Below are positions 33,260 to 41,962 of a stretch of 64,000 bases of DNA, in pieces. Every line of letters starts with the position of its first letter. The first letter of the stretch is position 1. This DNA comes from G963665495 sp963677785 (lineage in GTDB: Bacteria > Desulfobacterota > Desulfovibrionia > Desulfovibrionales > Desulfovibrionaceae): the NCBI GenBank assembly GCA_963677785.2, contig CAXXDH010000003.1, positions 3,472,001 to 3,536,000 on the forward strand, written 5' to 3'. The notes under the pieces were generated by a model, which was not told the origin of the DNA, searched no databases, and saw only the letters and a program-made list of their open reading frames with translations. Made by a program: the position numbers and the translations under genes.

Positions 33260-34921
33260 ATGCGATTAAAAGTAAAAATCAGTTACCTTTCCCTGGGGAT
33301 AGCAGCCCTTGTTTCCATTGCCATCACCGTGGCCGCCGTATGGACCATAGATCAGCTGTTGGATGCGTTGAATGAGACCAATTTGCGCGCAGAGATGGCG
33401 CGTATCAAGGGTGAGTTCGGCCGTATGCAACTCAGTATGCGGCTCGGTGATGTGGACGACAAGGGGATCCATACGCCGACCGCTCAGAGGGTTCTTGGGG
33501 AATTCTTTCAGTCTTATCAGCCGCAGACTGGCATGCTTCTGATTCGTACGGATTCGGGGCAGGTTATTTATCCACCTGATTTTATTTTTCAAATAGGGAA
33601 ATATCCCACCCTGGATTTGTCCGATGGGGGGCAGGGCATGCGGCGGATGTATTACAATGGCGAGCCTTATCTGTTTGTCTATGATTCTTTCAAGCCCTGG
33701 AAATGGCAGCTGATCCTTTCTGCAAATGAAGAGCCTTTGTCCAAAAGCCGGGACAGATTCCTGAGCACGGTGATTCTGATTCTGTTTGGCGGCCTGCTGG
33801 TGGGAGGATTCTTATCCTTTGCAATAGCCAGAAGCATAGCCAATCCCTTGTCCCGGTTGGCCATGGCAACCAGACATTTTGACCCGGGCAAAACGGGCGG
33901 CATGTTGCCCCGCATCGGCACTACGGATGAAGTGCAGGATTTGACGCAGGCCTTCAACAAAATGGCCGGGAGGTTGAAATGCGCCTATCATGCCATTGAG
34001 GCGCAGACCAAAGACCTGAAGCACGCCAACGATCATCTGATTCTGGAAGTATCCCAAAGAAAACTGGCCCAGCAGGAGCTTGCGACGCTCAACAAGGAGC
34101 TGGAAATGCTTGTGGCTTCGCGAACATGGGATTTGCAGCAGAAGGCGGCGGAGCTTGAAGAAGCCAATGCCAAGCTGCTCAGGCAGGACGCCTTGAAATC
34201 AACGTTTCTGTCCTCCATATCCCATGAATTTCGCACGCCTTTGACGTCCATCATCGGGTTCGTCAAGTTGATTCAACGGGATTACCAGCGCATTTTCAGA
34301 AACACGGACGCCATGGTTGCGGATTCCTCGGACAAGGTCGTCCGGATACGGGACAACCTTGACGTGATTCAGGGCGAGAGCGAACGGCTGTGCCGTTTGA
34401 TCAACGATTTTTTGGATTTCGCTAAAATTGAAGCAGGGCGTCTGCAATGGCATGACCAGCCTGTCGATCTTGCCGAATGCCTGTTGCAGTCCATCAACGC
34501 CGTTGAGGGCGTGTTCGGAGATAAGCAGCATGTCGTCCTGGAATTGCATCTCCCGGAAACGTTGCCCGAATGCATCATAGATCCGGACAGGTTCAAGCAG
34601 CTGATAATCAATTTGATCAGCAATGCCTTTAAAAATACGGATTCCGGATTCGTGCGGATCTCAGGCTGCAGCAGAGACGACACGGTCCAGGTGTGCGTGG
34701 CGGATTCAGGCAGCGGCGTGCCCAGGTCCGAACTGGTTGCTGTTTTTGACAAATTTCATCAGGTTCAATTTCAGGATACGCTTCTGCCGAAACCCAAAGG
34801 TACGGGGCTCGGGCTGTCCATATGCCGGCAAATTATAGAGCACTATAACGGCTTGATCTGGATGGAATCCGAATCGGACAAAGGCTGCAGTGTGTATCTG
34901 GAGTTGTCTCTGCATTCCTGA
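33260..34921 (+). CDS. Membrane sensor histidine kinase with HAMP
   Basis: This 553-aa kinase has a first helix near 7-29, a periplasmic domain of about 140 residues resembling a single Cache fold (GMLLIRTDSGQVIYPP, RRMYYNGEPYLFVYDSF), a second helix near 172-195, then HAMP, coiled coil, HisKA (His322 in SSISHEFRTPLTSIIGFVK) and HATPase (N-box INLISNAFKNTD, G2 GTGLGLSICRQ). The HisKA region has an extended inter-helix segment shared with the kinases at 5174 and 7943. The open frame extends to a GTG at 33056, but ATG 33260 places a charged start directly before the first helix. Neither start has a good ribosome binding site, so the start is uncertain. No response regulator is adjacent. Confidence 0.85.
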   Translation: MRLKVKISYLSLGIAALVSIAITVAAVWTIDQLLDALNETNLRAEMARIKGEFGRMQLSMRLGDVDDKGIHTPTAQRVLGEFFQSYQPQTGMLLIRTDSGQVIYPPDFIFQIGKYPTLDLSDGGQGMRRMYYNGEPYLFVYDSFKPWKWQLILSANEEPLSKSRDRFLSTVILILFGGLLVGGFLSFAIARSIANPLSRLAMATRHFDPGKTGGMLPRIGTTDEVQDLTQAFNKMAGRLKCAYHAIEAQTKDLKHANDHLILEVSQRKLAQQELATLNKELEMLVASRTWDLQQKAAELEEANAKLLRQDALKSTFLSSISHEFRTPLTSIIGFVKLIQRDYQRIFRNTDAMVADSSDKVVRIRDNLDVIQGESERLCRLINDFLDFAKIEAGRLQWHDQPVDLAECLLQSINAVEGVFGDKQHVVLELHLPETLPECIIDPDRFKQLIINLISNAFKNTDSGFVRISGCSRDDTVQVCVADSGSGVPRSELVAVFDKFHQVQFQDTLLPKPKGTGLGLSICRQIIEHYNGLIWMESESDKGCSVYLELSLHS

Positions 34922-34972
34922 ACAGGGGATGCGCGTTTGAGTCCTTTATCTTTTTCTCGTTGGAGTCATTGC

Positions 34973-37117
34973 ATGCAGGATACGTATTGCGGACGTATTG
35001 CCCGTGAACTCGACTTGTCTCAAGGGCAGGTGGCGGCTGTGGCCGATTTGTTGGATGCAGGCGGCAGCGTGCCGTTTATTGCACGTTACCGCAAAGAGGC
35101 GACAGGTTCGCTGGACGAAGTGGCCGTGGCGGCCATCCGAGATGCGCTCGAACGGCACGCGGAACTGGAAAAGCGCCGGGAATCCATTCTGGCTTCCCTG
35201 GAAGAACGCGGATTGCTGACCGAGGTGTTGCGCAAGTCGGTTGAACAGGCTCAGGACAAGGCCCAGCTGGAAGATACGTACCTGCCCTACAGGCCCAAAC
35301 GCCGGACCAGAGGCTCCATGGCTCGTGAGCGCGGACTCGAACCCCTGGCCATGACCCTGTTCGCGCAGAAAGGGCGGTCGGCGGAAGAGCTGGCGTCTGC
35401 CTATGTTTCAAAAGAAAAAGAGGTGCCCGACATTGCGGCTGCTTTGGCCGGAGCACGGGATGTGATCGCGGAAAACATCAGCGAAAACGGACGTATTCGG
35501 AGTGCGGTCCGCAGCTTGTACCAGCGCCGGGGAAAGTTCCGGTCACGTATGGTCAAGGGCAAGGAAGAAGAGGGCGCGACCTACCGGGACTGGTTCGACT
35601 GGAACGAGCCCCTGCGTTCGATTCCCGGCCACAGAGCTTTGGCCATGTTCCGCGGCGAGCGGGAGGGCTTCCTTTCGCTGAATCTGCGCGCGGATGATGA
35701 CGAGACCCTGGACATGCTGTTGCAGTTGGTGGTGAAACGCCGCGGTTCCAAAAGTTCGGACATTACCGAGGTGGAGGCAGCCGTACGGGACGGCTACAAA
35801 CGTTTGCTTGCTCCGTCCATAGAGAATGAGATTCGGGCCATGGTCAAAGAACGGGCCGATCTGGAGGCCATTGGGGTTTTTGCCGCCAATATCCGGGAGT
35901 TGCTGCTGGCCGCGCCCCTGGGACAGAAACGGGTGCTGGCTCTTGATCCCGGATTCCGAACCGGCGCCAAGACAGTGGCGCTGGACGCCCAGGGCGCCTT
36001 GATCGAACATACGGCCGTGTATCCGACAGGTTCGGAAAAGGCCAGGGAAGAGGCCGCGCGTACCATCCGTTCGCTGTGCGGGAAGTACGAACTGGAGGCC
36101 GTGGCCGTGGGCAACGGTACGGCCGGCCGCGAAACCGAAGCCTTCGTACGCGCGCTGGAGCTGGGAATTCCGGTGGTGCTGGTCAACGAGGCCGGAGCTT
36201 CGATTTATTCTGCCTCCGAAGTGGCGCGGCGTGAATTCCCTGACCTGGACCTCACGGTCCGGGGGGCCGTGAGCATCGGGCGGCGCCTGCTGGATCCGCT
36301 GGCCGAACTGGTGAAGATCGATCCGAAATCCATAGGCGTGGGGCAGTATCAGCACGACGTGGACCAGGCAGCCTTGAAAAAGGCCCTGGATGATGTGGTG
36401 ATGCACTGCGTCAACGCCGTCGGTGTGGATGTGAATACGGCCAGTCCGGAGCTGTTGTCCTATGTGTCGGGCCTGGGGCCCGTACTGGCGGGCAATATTG
36501 TCGCCTACCGGGAAAGCAATGGGCCGTTTCCGGACAGGGCTTCCTTGAAGCAGGTCAAGCGGCTGGGCCCCAAAGCCTTTGAACAGGCTGCGGGTTTTTT
36601 GCGGGTCAAGGGGGACAATCCGCTGGATGCCAGCGCGGTGCACCCCGAACGCTATGCGCTGGTCAAAAAAATGGCCGAGGACAAAAGGTGCGGCGTGGCG
36701 GAGCTGTTGGCGGACAAAACAGTGAGAGAGCAAATATGTCTGGACGAGTACGTGTCGGAAAAAGTCGGACTGCCGACTTTGCAGGACATTCTGGCGGAAC
36801 TGGCCAGGCCGGGCAGAGATCCGCGCGAGACGTTCAACGTGTTTTCTTTTGATCAGAATGTCACGGATATCAGCGATCTCGAACCAGGCATGCGGCTTCC
36901 GGGTATCGTCACCAATGTCACAAAGTTCGGGGCCTTTGTCGATATCGGCGTACACCGTGACGGGCTCGTGCATATCAGCCAGCTGGCGGACAGGTTTGTG
37001 GCCAACCCGTCGGAAGTCGTCAACGTGGGGCAGAAGGTACGCGTCACAGTGTTGGATATTGATTTGCAGCGCAAGCGCATCAACCTGTCCTTGCGTACGG
37101 CTCCTCAGCAAAGCTGA
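34973..37117 (+). CDS. tex: Tex family S1 RNA-binding transcription accessory protein
   Basis: This 714-aa cytoplasmic protein has the full Tex layout. The N-terminal helical Tex domain contains VPFIARYRKEATGSLDE. A YqgF/RNase H-like domain follows (VLALDPGFRTGAKTVALD), then helix-hairpin-helix motifs (NTASPELLSYVSGLGPVLA) and a C-terminal S1 domain (GMRLPGIVTNVTKFGAFVDIG). Tex binds nucleic acid and affects transcription and stress survival in several bacteria; the mechanism is still poorly defined. ATG 34973 was chosen with GGAG upstream. An in-frame upstream TTG at 34937 would add 12 unconserved residues. The length is slightly below that of E. coli YhgF. Confidence 0.95.
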   Translation: MQDTYCGRIARELDLSQGQVAAVADLLDAGGSVPFIARYRKEATGSLDEVAVAAIRDALERHAELEKRRESILASLEERGLLTEVLRKSVEQAQDKAQLEDTYLPYRPKRRTRGSMARERGLEPLAMTLFAQKGRSAEELASAYVSKEKEVPDIAAALAGARDVIAENISENGRIRSAVRSLYQRRGKFRSRMVKGKEEEGATYRDWFDWNEPLRSIPGHRALAMFRGEREGFLSLNLRADDDETLDMLLQLVVKRRGSKSSDITEVEAAVRDGYKRLLAPSIENEIRAMVKERADLEAIGVFAANIRELLLAAPLGQKRVLALDPGFRTGAKTVALDAQGALIEHTAVYPTGSEKAREEAARTIRSLCGKYELEAVAVGNGTAGRETEAFVRALELGIPVVLVNEAGASIYSASEVARREFPDLDLTVRGAVSIGRRLLDPLAELVKIDPKSIGVGQYQHDVDQAALKKALDDVVMHCVNAVGVDVNTASPELLSYVSGLGPVLAGNIVAYRESNGPFPDRASLKQVKRLGPKAFEQAAGFLRVKGDNPLDASAVHPERYALVKKMAEDKRCGVAELLADKTVREQICLDEYVSEKVGLPTLQDILAELARPGRDPRETFNVFSFDQNVTDISDLEPGMRLPGIVTNVTKFGAFVDIGVHRDGLVHISQLADRFVANPSEVVNVGQKVRVTVLDIDLQRKRINLSLRTAPQQS

Positions 37118-37140
37118 AGCATCGGGAGAGAACATCCAGG

Positions 37141-37206
37141 CATGTTTATGCAACGTGAGATAATTTTACGAGACAACGTGTTGAATGTTATGTAACATGT
37201 TTATGC
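37141..37206. repeat. Direct repeat pair CATGTTTATGC upstream of the PocR kinase
   Basis: CATGTTTATGC occurs at 37141-37151 and 37196-37206, and CAACGTG occurs twice in between. The pair lies about 90-155 bp before the kinase start and may be a regulator binding array. The spacing is 55 bp, about five helical turns. Confidence 0.4.
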
Positions 37207-37296
37207 GATTGAAAAAGGGGACAGCGGGGTCTGTTTTTTTCAAAAGCTGGGAGTTGCCCCGAGGCGGGGGACGACTTTTGCTGCAGAGAGGGAATT

Positions 37297-38961
37297 ATGC
37301 CGCGACCATTTGCCGAGCTTGTCGATTTGAAGCGAATAGAGGCACTGCTGACAAGTTTTTATGATTTGACGGAGCTTCCTTCTGCCATTACGGACAGCGA
37401 AGGGACGATTATCATGGGGGTCGGATGGCGCAGAATTTGTACTGATTTTCACCGCAAGCATCCGGAATCCGCCGCGCGTTGCAATGAGAGCGATTGTCTT
37501 CTTTCACGACTGGCCGGAAAGGACATGCGGGTAACCAGCAACCAGTGTTTGAACGGCCTGATCGATGTGGCCGTCCCGATTACCATCAAAGGCGAGCAGG
37601 TCGCCAATTTGTTCATGGGACAATTTGCCCCCCCGGACATGGAACGGGACTTCTACGTACAACAGGCCGAACGCTATGGGTTCGACACCACTGCGTATCT
37701 TGGCGCGCTGGATGAGATCATCCCCTTTGACCGGGAAAAAGTTAACAAGGAAATAACATTTCTTTCGAATCTCGCCGGATTAATCGGTGAAATGTGCCTG
37801 GATCAGATGAAGTTGCGGGAGTTCGCCACTGAGCTCGAAAATAAAGTGGAAGAACGTACCGTGCAGCTGAAAAATGAAGTCGAGATCAGAAAACAGGCTG
37901 AAAAAGCCACGCGCAGGACGTTGTCCGAATTCGAAACCATATTCAATAACAGTTCGGTCGGTATTTGTTATCTAAAAAACGGCCGTATCATTCACAGGGC
38001 CAACAAACGGTTTGCTGCGATGCTCGGCTATACGGAACTGGAACTCGCCGGAAGAAATACCCGTTTTTTGTATCCCGATGATGCGTCGTACGAGCAGGCC
38101 GGGAAGATCTACAGGGCTCTGCAGGGCAAGACGGGTTTCATGCAGTGTGAGCAGCAGTATCTGCGGAAAAACGGGGAACGGTTCTGGTGTTCCTTATACG
38201 GCAAGGCCGTAGATTCGGGAGTCGTTGAGGACGGCGTGATCTGGGTGGCGATTGACATCACCGAACACAAGGAATTCGAAATGCTGCGGGAAGATGTGGA
38301 CATGATCATGCGGCATGATCTGAAAGGTCCGCTCAACGGCATTATCGGGCTGACCAAATCCTTGCAGCGCGCCGACAATCTGAATCAAGACCAGAATGAA
38401 GTTCTGGAGATGATTATTGACGCCGGATATATGATCAGCAATCAGATCAACCGGTCTCTGGAAATATACAAGCTTGAAACCGGCAGGTATGCCTTGACGC
38501 CGGCTCCCGTGGACATACGGGCTTTGATCGAGCTGGTCGTCCGGGATCTGGCTCGGAAAGCCAGGGACGGCTGCGTTACGTTGCAGGTTGCCGTTGATGC
38601 GGAGCTGGATGCGAAGACGGAGCCGCTCCTGGTTCAGGCCGATGAAATGCTCTCGTATACGATGCTTTCAAATCTGGTGGACAATGCTGTGGAGGCCACA
38701 GCGCCGGGAGAGAAGATCACGATACGTCTCGGCTTGGATGCCCATGCGCAGTTTTGCAGTATTTCAGTGCACAACCCCTCCGAAGTGCCTCAGGAAATTC
38801 GAACGAAATTTTTCGATAAATACATCACGTCTGGAAAGCCTTATGGAACCGGGCTGGGAACCTATTCCGCCAAGATGATGGCCGAGGCACAACGTGGGAA
38901 TATCCGAATGGAGACTTCAGCTCGGGGGGGAACCTCAGTCCGGGTGAGCTTGCCCGTATGA
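37297..38961 (+). CDS. PocR-PAS histidine kinase with variant ATPase box
   Basis: This 554-aa soluble kinase opens with a PocR ligand-binding domain (about 8-170; ICTDFHRKHPESAARCNESDC is the typical Cys-bearing stretch and VAVPITIKGEQVANLFMGQF the core strand). PocR domains are proposed to sense small hydrocarbon derivatives such as propanediol. A coiled coil and one PAS domain (about 200-320) follow. The H-box is MRHDLKGPLNGIIG (His340). The ATPase has N-box SNLVDNAVEAT and the atypical G2 GTGLGTYSAKM, matching the receiver-kinase at 6471. The ATG has GAGAGGGA upstream. It is the first of six same-strand genes running to 45574, and the CBS-PAS-GGDEF gene begins 45 bp downstream. Confidence 0.88.
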   Translation: MPRPFAELVDLKRIEALLTSFYDLTELPSAITDSEGTIIMGVGWRRICTDFHRKHPESAARCNESDCLLSRLAGKDMRVTSNQCLNGLIDVAVPITIKGEQVANLFMGQFAPPDMERDFYVQQAERYGFDTTAYLGALDEIIPFDREKVNKEITFLSNLAGLIGEMCLDQMKLREFATELENKVEERTVQLKNEVEIRKQAEKATRRTLSEFETIFNNSSVGICYLKNGRIIHRANKRFAAMLGYTELELAGRNTRFLYPDDASYEQAGKIYRALQGKTGFMQCEQQYLRKNGERFWCSLYGKAVDSGVVEDGVIWVAIDITEHKEFEMLREDVDMIMRHDLKGPLNGIIGLTKSLQRADNLNQDQNEVLEMIIDAGYMISNQINRSLEIYKLETGRYALTPAPVDIRALIELVVRDLARKARDGCVTLQVAVDAELDAKTEPLLVQADEMLSYTMLSNLVDNAVEATAPGEKITIRLGLDAHAQFCSISVHNPSEVPQEIRTKFFDKYITSGKPYGTGLGTYSAKMMAEAQRGNIRMETSARGGTSVRVSLPV

Positions 38962-39006
38962 TTGAACAAAAAACCGGTGTCGTCCTGCTGGCAGGCGAGG
39001 TGATGC

Positions 39007-40737
39007 TTGATAATGCATAAGCGGATCAAGGAAATATATACTCCCGATGTGTTCGGTGTTTCGCCCGGGACTTTGACCAATGAAGCGCTTTCCCTGATGC
39101 AGAAGAACAAGGCGAGCTGTATTGTTGTGCTTCAGGACAAGAAACCCGTGGGCATTTTTACCGAACGGGATGTGGTACGTTGCGTGTCCAGGTATGGCCC
39201 GGTTTTTACCGAGCGCCCCATCAACGACGTCATGACCTGTGATGTGCGTACCGTAACTCAGGACACGCTGGTGTACGAGGCGGTCGCGCTATTGGCCGAA
39301 AACAAGATTCGCCACCTCGTGGTGGTGGACGCGGCCGGCAAGGCCGTGGGCGTGTCCACGCTCTCCAATATGATCAAACAGTTTGGCTATGATTACTTTA
39401 TCAAAGTCAAAACCATCAGCCAGGTGATGAGCCGTTGCCTGATCGTCACATGCCCTGACGCCACCATCTTCGATGCCGCCCGGCAAATGTCGGAAAAGAA
39501 CCTGAGCTTTCTTGTCGTCTGCGAGGAGCAGATTCCTGTCGGGGTTCTGACCGAGCGGGACATCGCCGATTTGACGTCCAGAGGCGTTCCTCTCAAATCG
39601 GCACAGGTCAACACACACATGAGCAGACCCGTGATAACCCTGCGGGAGAACCAGCCGGCATTTGACGCGGTGGGACTGATGCGGGCCAGGGGAATCAGGC
39701 GTCTCGTGGTTGTGGACGATGGAGGCAGGGCGCTGGGAGTGGTTACGCAAAGCGATATGGTCAAAGGCCTGGAGAGCAATTATGTCGAGACACTCAAACT
39801 GATCATCCGGGAGCAGGGCGAAGAACTGACGAAAACCGTCCGCCAGCTGGCCCGAAAGACGCTTTACCTGGAAAGTATCCTCAGCTCTTCCATAAGTCTC
39901 GGGATTGTCGCCCTGGATGAGAACTTGAAAGTTAACTACTACAATACGGGTGCGGAAAAATTATTGGGAGTTTCCTCGCAGCGTGTCTTCGGCAAGGATA
40001 TCCGGACAATACACGAGCTGGACCATGTGCCTTTTTCCCGAGTGGAACAGGGCATCGAACTGGTAAAAGATGACGAGCAGTACAGCTTTCGTTTCGAGCG
40101 AAAAACTGAAAGTGGATCAAAATACCTGCAGGCGAGGGTTTCCAGTATTCATGAGGATTGCAGGCTGGCGGGATATGTTCTGCTACTGGAAGACATCACC
40201 GAAAAGTATAAAGCCGAAGAAATCATCCGCAAACTGGCTTATTATGATGTGTTGACCGGTCTCCCCAACCGGGCGTTGTTCTACGAGCGTCTGGCTTCTG
40301 AAATTGCCCGCTGTCACCGGAACAAAGGAAATTTTGGCCTGATGCTCATGGATGTCGACAAATTCAAGGACGTCAACGACACGCACGGGCATCACGTGGG
40401 CGATATCCTGCTGCAGCAGATTGCTGAAAGGTTGAGCGGGATGTTGCGCGAAACAGATACGATTGCAAGACTTGGCGGAGACGAGTTCTGTTTTATACTA
40501 TCGGAAGTGCGTGACGCGGCAAGTGCCGAATTGATTGCTGACAAGATTCTGAAGAAACTGCACGCGCCTTATGCAGTTGACTCGCTTGTTCTGGATATGC
40601 GGTTCAGCTTCGGGATTGCCCTCTATCCGCAGCACGGCGTGGACAGCGGTACCCTGGTGCGCCTGGCGGACAAGGCCATGTACAAAGCCAAGGAAAAAGG
40701 ACGCCAAAATAAACGTTCCAATATTGCAATGCAATAA
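39007..40737 (+). CDS. Diguanylate cyclase with four CBS domains and PAS
   Basis: This 576-aa cytoplasmic protein has two Bateman modules, that is four CBS motifs within residues 1-260 (for example KPVGIFTERDVVR, KAVGVSTLSNMI, IPVGVLTERDIAD, RALGVVTQSDMVK). A coiled coil and a PAS domain (about 285-400) lead to a GGDEF domain at about 405-570. The active-site loop RLGGDEFCFIL is intact, and no RxxD inhibitory site is obvious immediately before it. CBS pairs usually bind adenine nucleotides, so c-di-GMP synthesis may respond to energy state (inference). The TTG at 39007 has GAGG six bases upstream; ATG 39013 is an equally plausible start. It lies between a PocR kinase and the binding-protein/CheA-like operon. 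Confidence 0.9.
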   Translation: MIMHKRIKEIYTPDVFGVSPGTLTNEALSLMQKNKASCIVVLQDKKPVGIFTERDVVRCVSRYGPVFTERPINDVMTCDVRTVTQDTLVYEAVALLAENKIRHLVVVDAAGKAVGVSTLSNMIKQFGYDYFIKVKTISQVMSRCLIVTCPDATIFDAARQMSEKNLSFLVVCEEQIPVGVLTERDIADLTSRGVPLKSAQVNTHMSRPVITLRENQPAFDAVGLMRARGIRRLVVVDDGGRALGVVTQSDMVKGLESNYVETLKLIIREQGEELTKTVRQLARKTLYLESILSSSISLGIVALDENLKVNYYNTGAEKLLGVSSQRVFGKDIRTIHELDHVPFSRVEQGIELVKDDEQYSFRFERKTESGSKYLQARVSSIHEDCRLAGYVLLLEDITEKYKAEEIIRKLAYYDVLTGLPNRALFYERLASEIARCHRNKGNFGLMLMDVDKFKDVNDTHGHHVGDILLQQIAERLSGMLRETDTIARLGGDEFCFILSEVRDAASAELIADKILKKLHAPYAVDSLVLDMRFSFGIALYPQHGVDSGTLVRLADKAMYKAKEKGRQNKRSNIAMQ

Positions 40738-40813
40738 AAAGAACCATTTGCCATGCCCTGCATAAGGTTATATTTAGCAAGGCAAGCCGATGGTATTTTT
40801 AGAGGATGACACA

Positions 40814-41956
40814 ATGTATGGAAAGGTAAGGCAGTTGCTATGCCGTACGCTGCTGCTCGGCCTGGGGATTTTTTGTTGTATGGGAAATACCCCTGCCAGG
40901 GCTGCCGACGATACCATCAAAATCGCCTCGATATTTTCCAAAACAGGCGATGCGGCAACCAGCAACTTTTTGATTCTGCAGGCCGTCCGACTGGCAGTGG
41001 ACGAAATCAACGATTCCGGCGGAGTGCTTGGCAAAAAAATACAACTGATCGAATACGACAACTGCAGCAGCCCCATAAAATCCAGACTCGTTGCCCGTCA
41101 GGCAGTGAAAGACGACGTTCTGGCAGTGGTCGGCGCCTCCTGGTCGGATCATTCCCTGGCCATGGCGCCGGTGTTTCAAAAAGCCGGCATCCCCATGCTC
41201 AGCCCTTCTTCCACCAATCCCAAACTGACCCGGTTGGGAGAGTTTATTTTTCGCGGCTGTTTCACGGACAGTTTTCAGGGAAAAGTCATCGCTCAATTCG
41301 CTGTGGACGAATTCAAAGCCAAGACTGCGGCCATCCTGGTCAATATCAACAGCTCGTACAGCCTGGGGCTTGCCAAAAATTTTTCCGAGCGCTTTGTGCA
41401 GCTTGGCGGAAAAATTCTGACAGAAGAAGATTACAAGGATGGGGAACGGAATTTTACCAGGCTGCTGGCCAGGGTAAAGGAGTTGAAACCGGATGTTTTA
41501 TTTCTTCCCGGCTATGATGAATGCGGCAACATCGTCAAACAGGCGCAGGATCTTGGTTTGGAGTCGGTTCTTCTTGGAGGAGACGGATGGGGGATCAATC
41601 AGTTTTTGGCCAATGGCGGACAGGAGCTGAAAAAAGGATACTATACGAGCCATTGGTCCCAATATCTTGATACGCCGCAAACCAGGCGGTTTGTTGAAAA
41701 GTACCAGCCGCACTATGCGCTCGATGAAACTTCCGCCCTCGGCTACGACAGCGTGATGCTGTTGGCCGATGCCATCAAGCGGGCGGGAAAACTGGATAAA
41801 AAAGCCGTACGGGATGCTCTGGCCGCGACGTCTGATTTTCATGGAGTCAGCGGAAGCTTCGGTTTCGATAAAAACGGAGATTCGATCAAAGGGGTCAACA
41901 TCATGCAGATCGTTGAAGGGAAGCCGAAGTACTATAAAACCATTGCCCCTCGATGA
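40814..41956 (+). CDS. Leu/Ile/Val-type periplasmic binding protein
   Basis: This 380-aa protein has a signal peptide ending near ARA-ADD and a type I periplasmic-binding fold (Peripla_BP_6). Characteristic segments are IKIASIFSKTGDAATSN, AVDEINDSGGVLGKKIQLIEYD, AVVGASWSDHSLAMAPV and GIPMLSPSSTNPKLT. Family members bind branched-chain amino acids, amides or aromatic acids. No permease or ATPase subunit is encoded here. The next gene, 6 bp downstream, is a membrane kinase, so the protein more likely presents a ligand to that sensor than feeds a transporter (inference). ATG 40814 was chosen because AGAGGA lies eight bases upstream; an earlier ATG at 40790 would spoil the signal peptide. Confidence 0.88.
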   Translation: MYGKVRQLLCRTLLLGLGIFCCMGNTPARAADDTIKIASIFSKTGDAATSNFLILQAVRLAVDEINDSGGVLGKKIQLIEYDNCSSPIKSRLVARQAVKDDVLAVVGASWSDHSLAMAPVFQKAGIPMLSPSSTNPKLTRLGEFIFRGCFTDSFQGKVIAQFAVDEFKAKTAAILVNINSSYSLGLAKNFSERFVQLGGKILTEEDYKDGERNFTRLLARVKELKPDVLFLPGYDECGNIVKQAQDLGLESVLLGGDGWGINQFLANGGQELKKGYYTSHWSQYLDTPQTRRFVEKYQPHYALDETSALGYDSVMLLADAIKRAGKLDKKAVRDALAATSDFHGVSGSFGFDKNGDSIKGVNIMQIVEGKPKYYKTIAPR

Positions 41957-41962
41957 GGCGCC

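Noticed and set aside
35543..37153. A 536-codon open frame antisense to tex
   Set aside because: It is the mirror of a strongly conserved gene, with His/Gln-rich shadow composition and no ribosome binding site.
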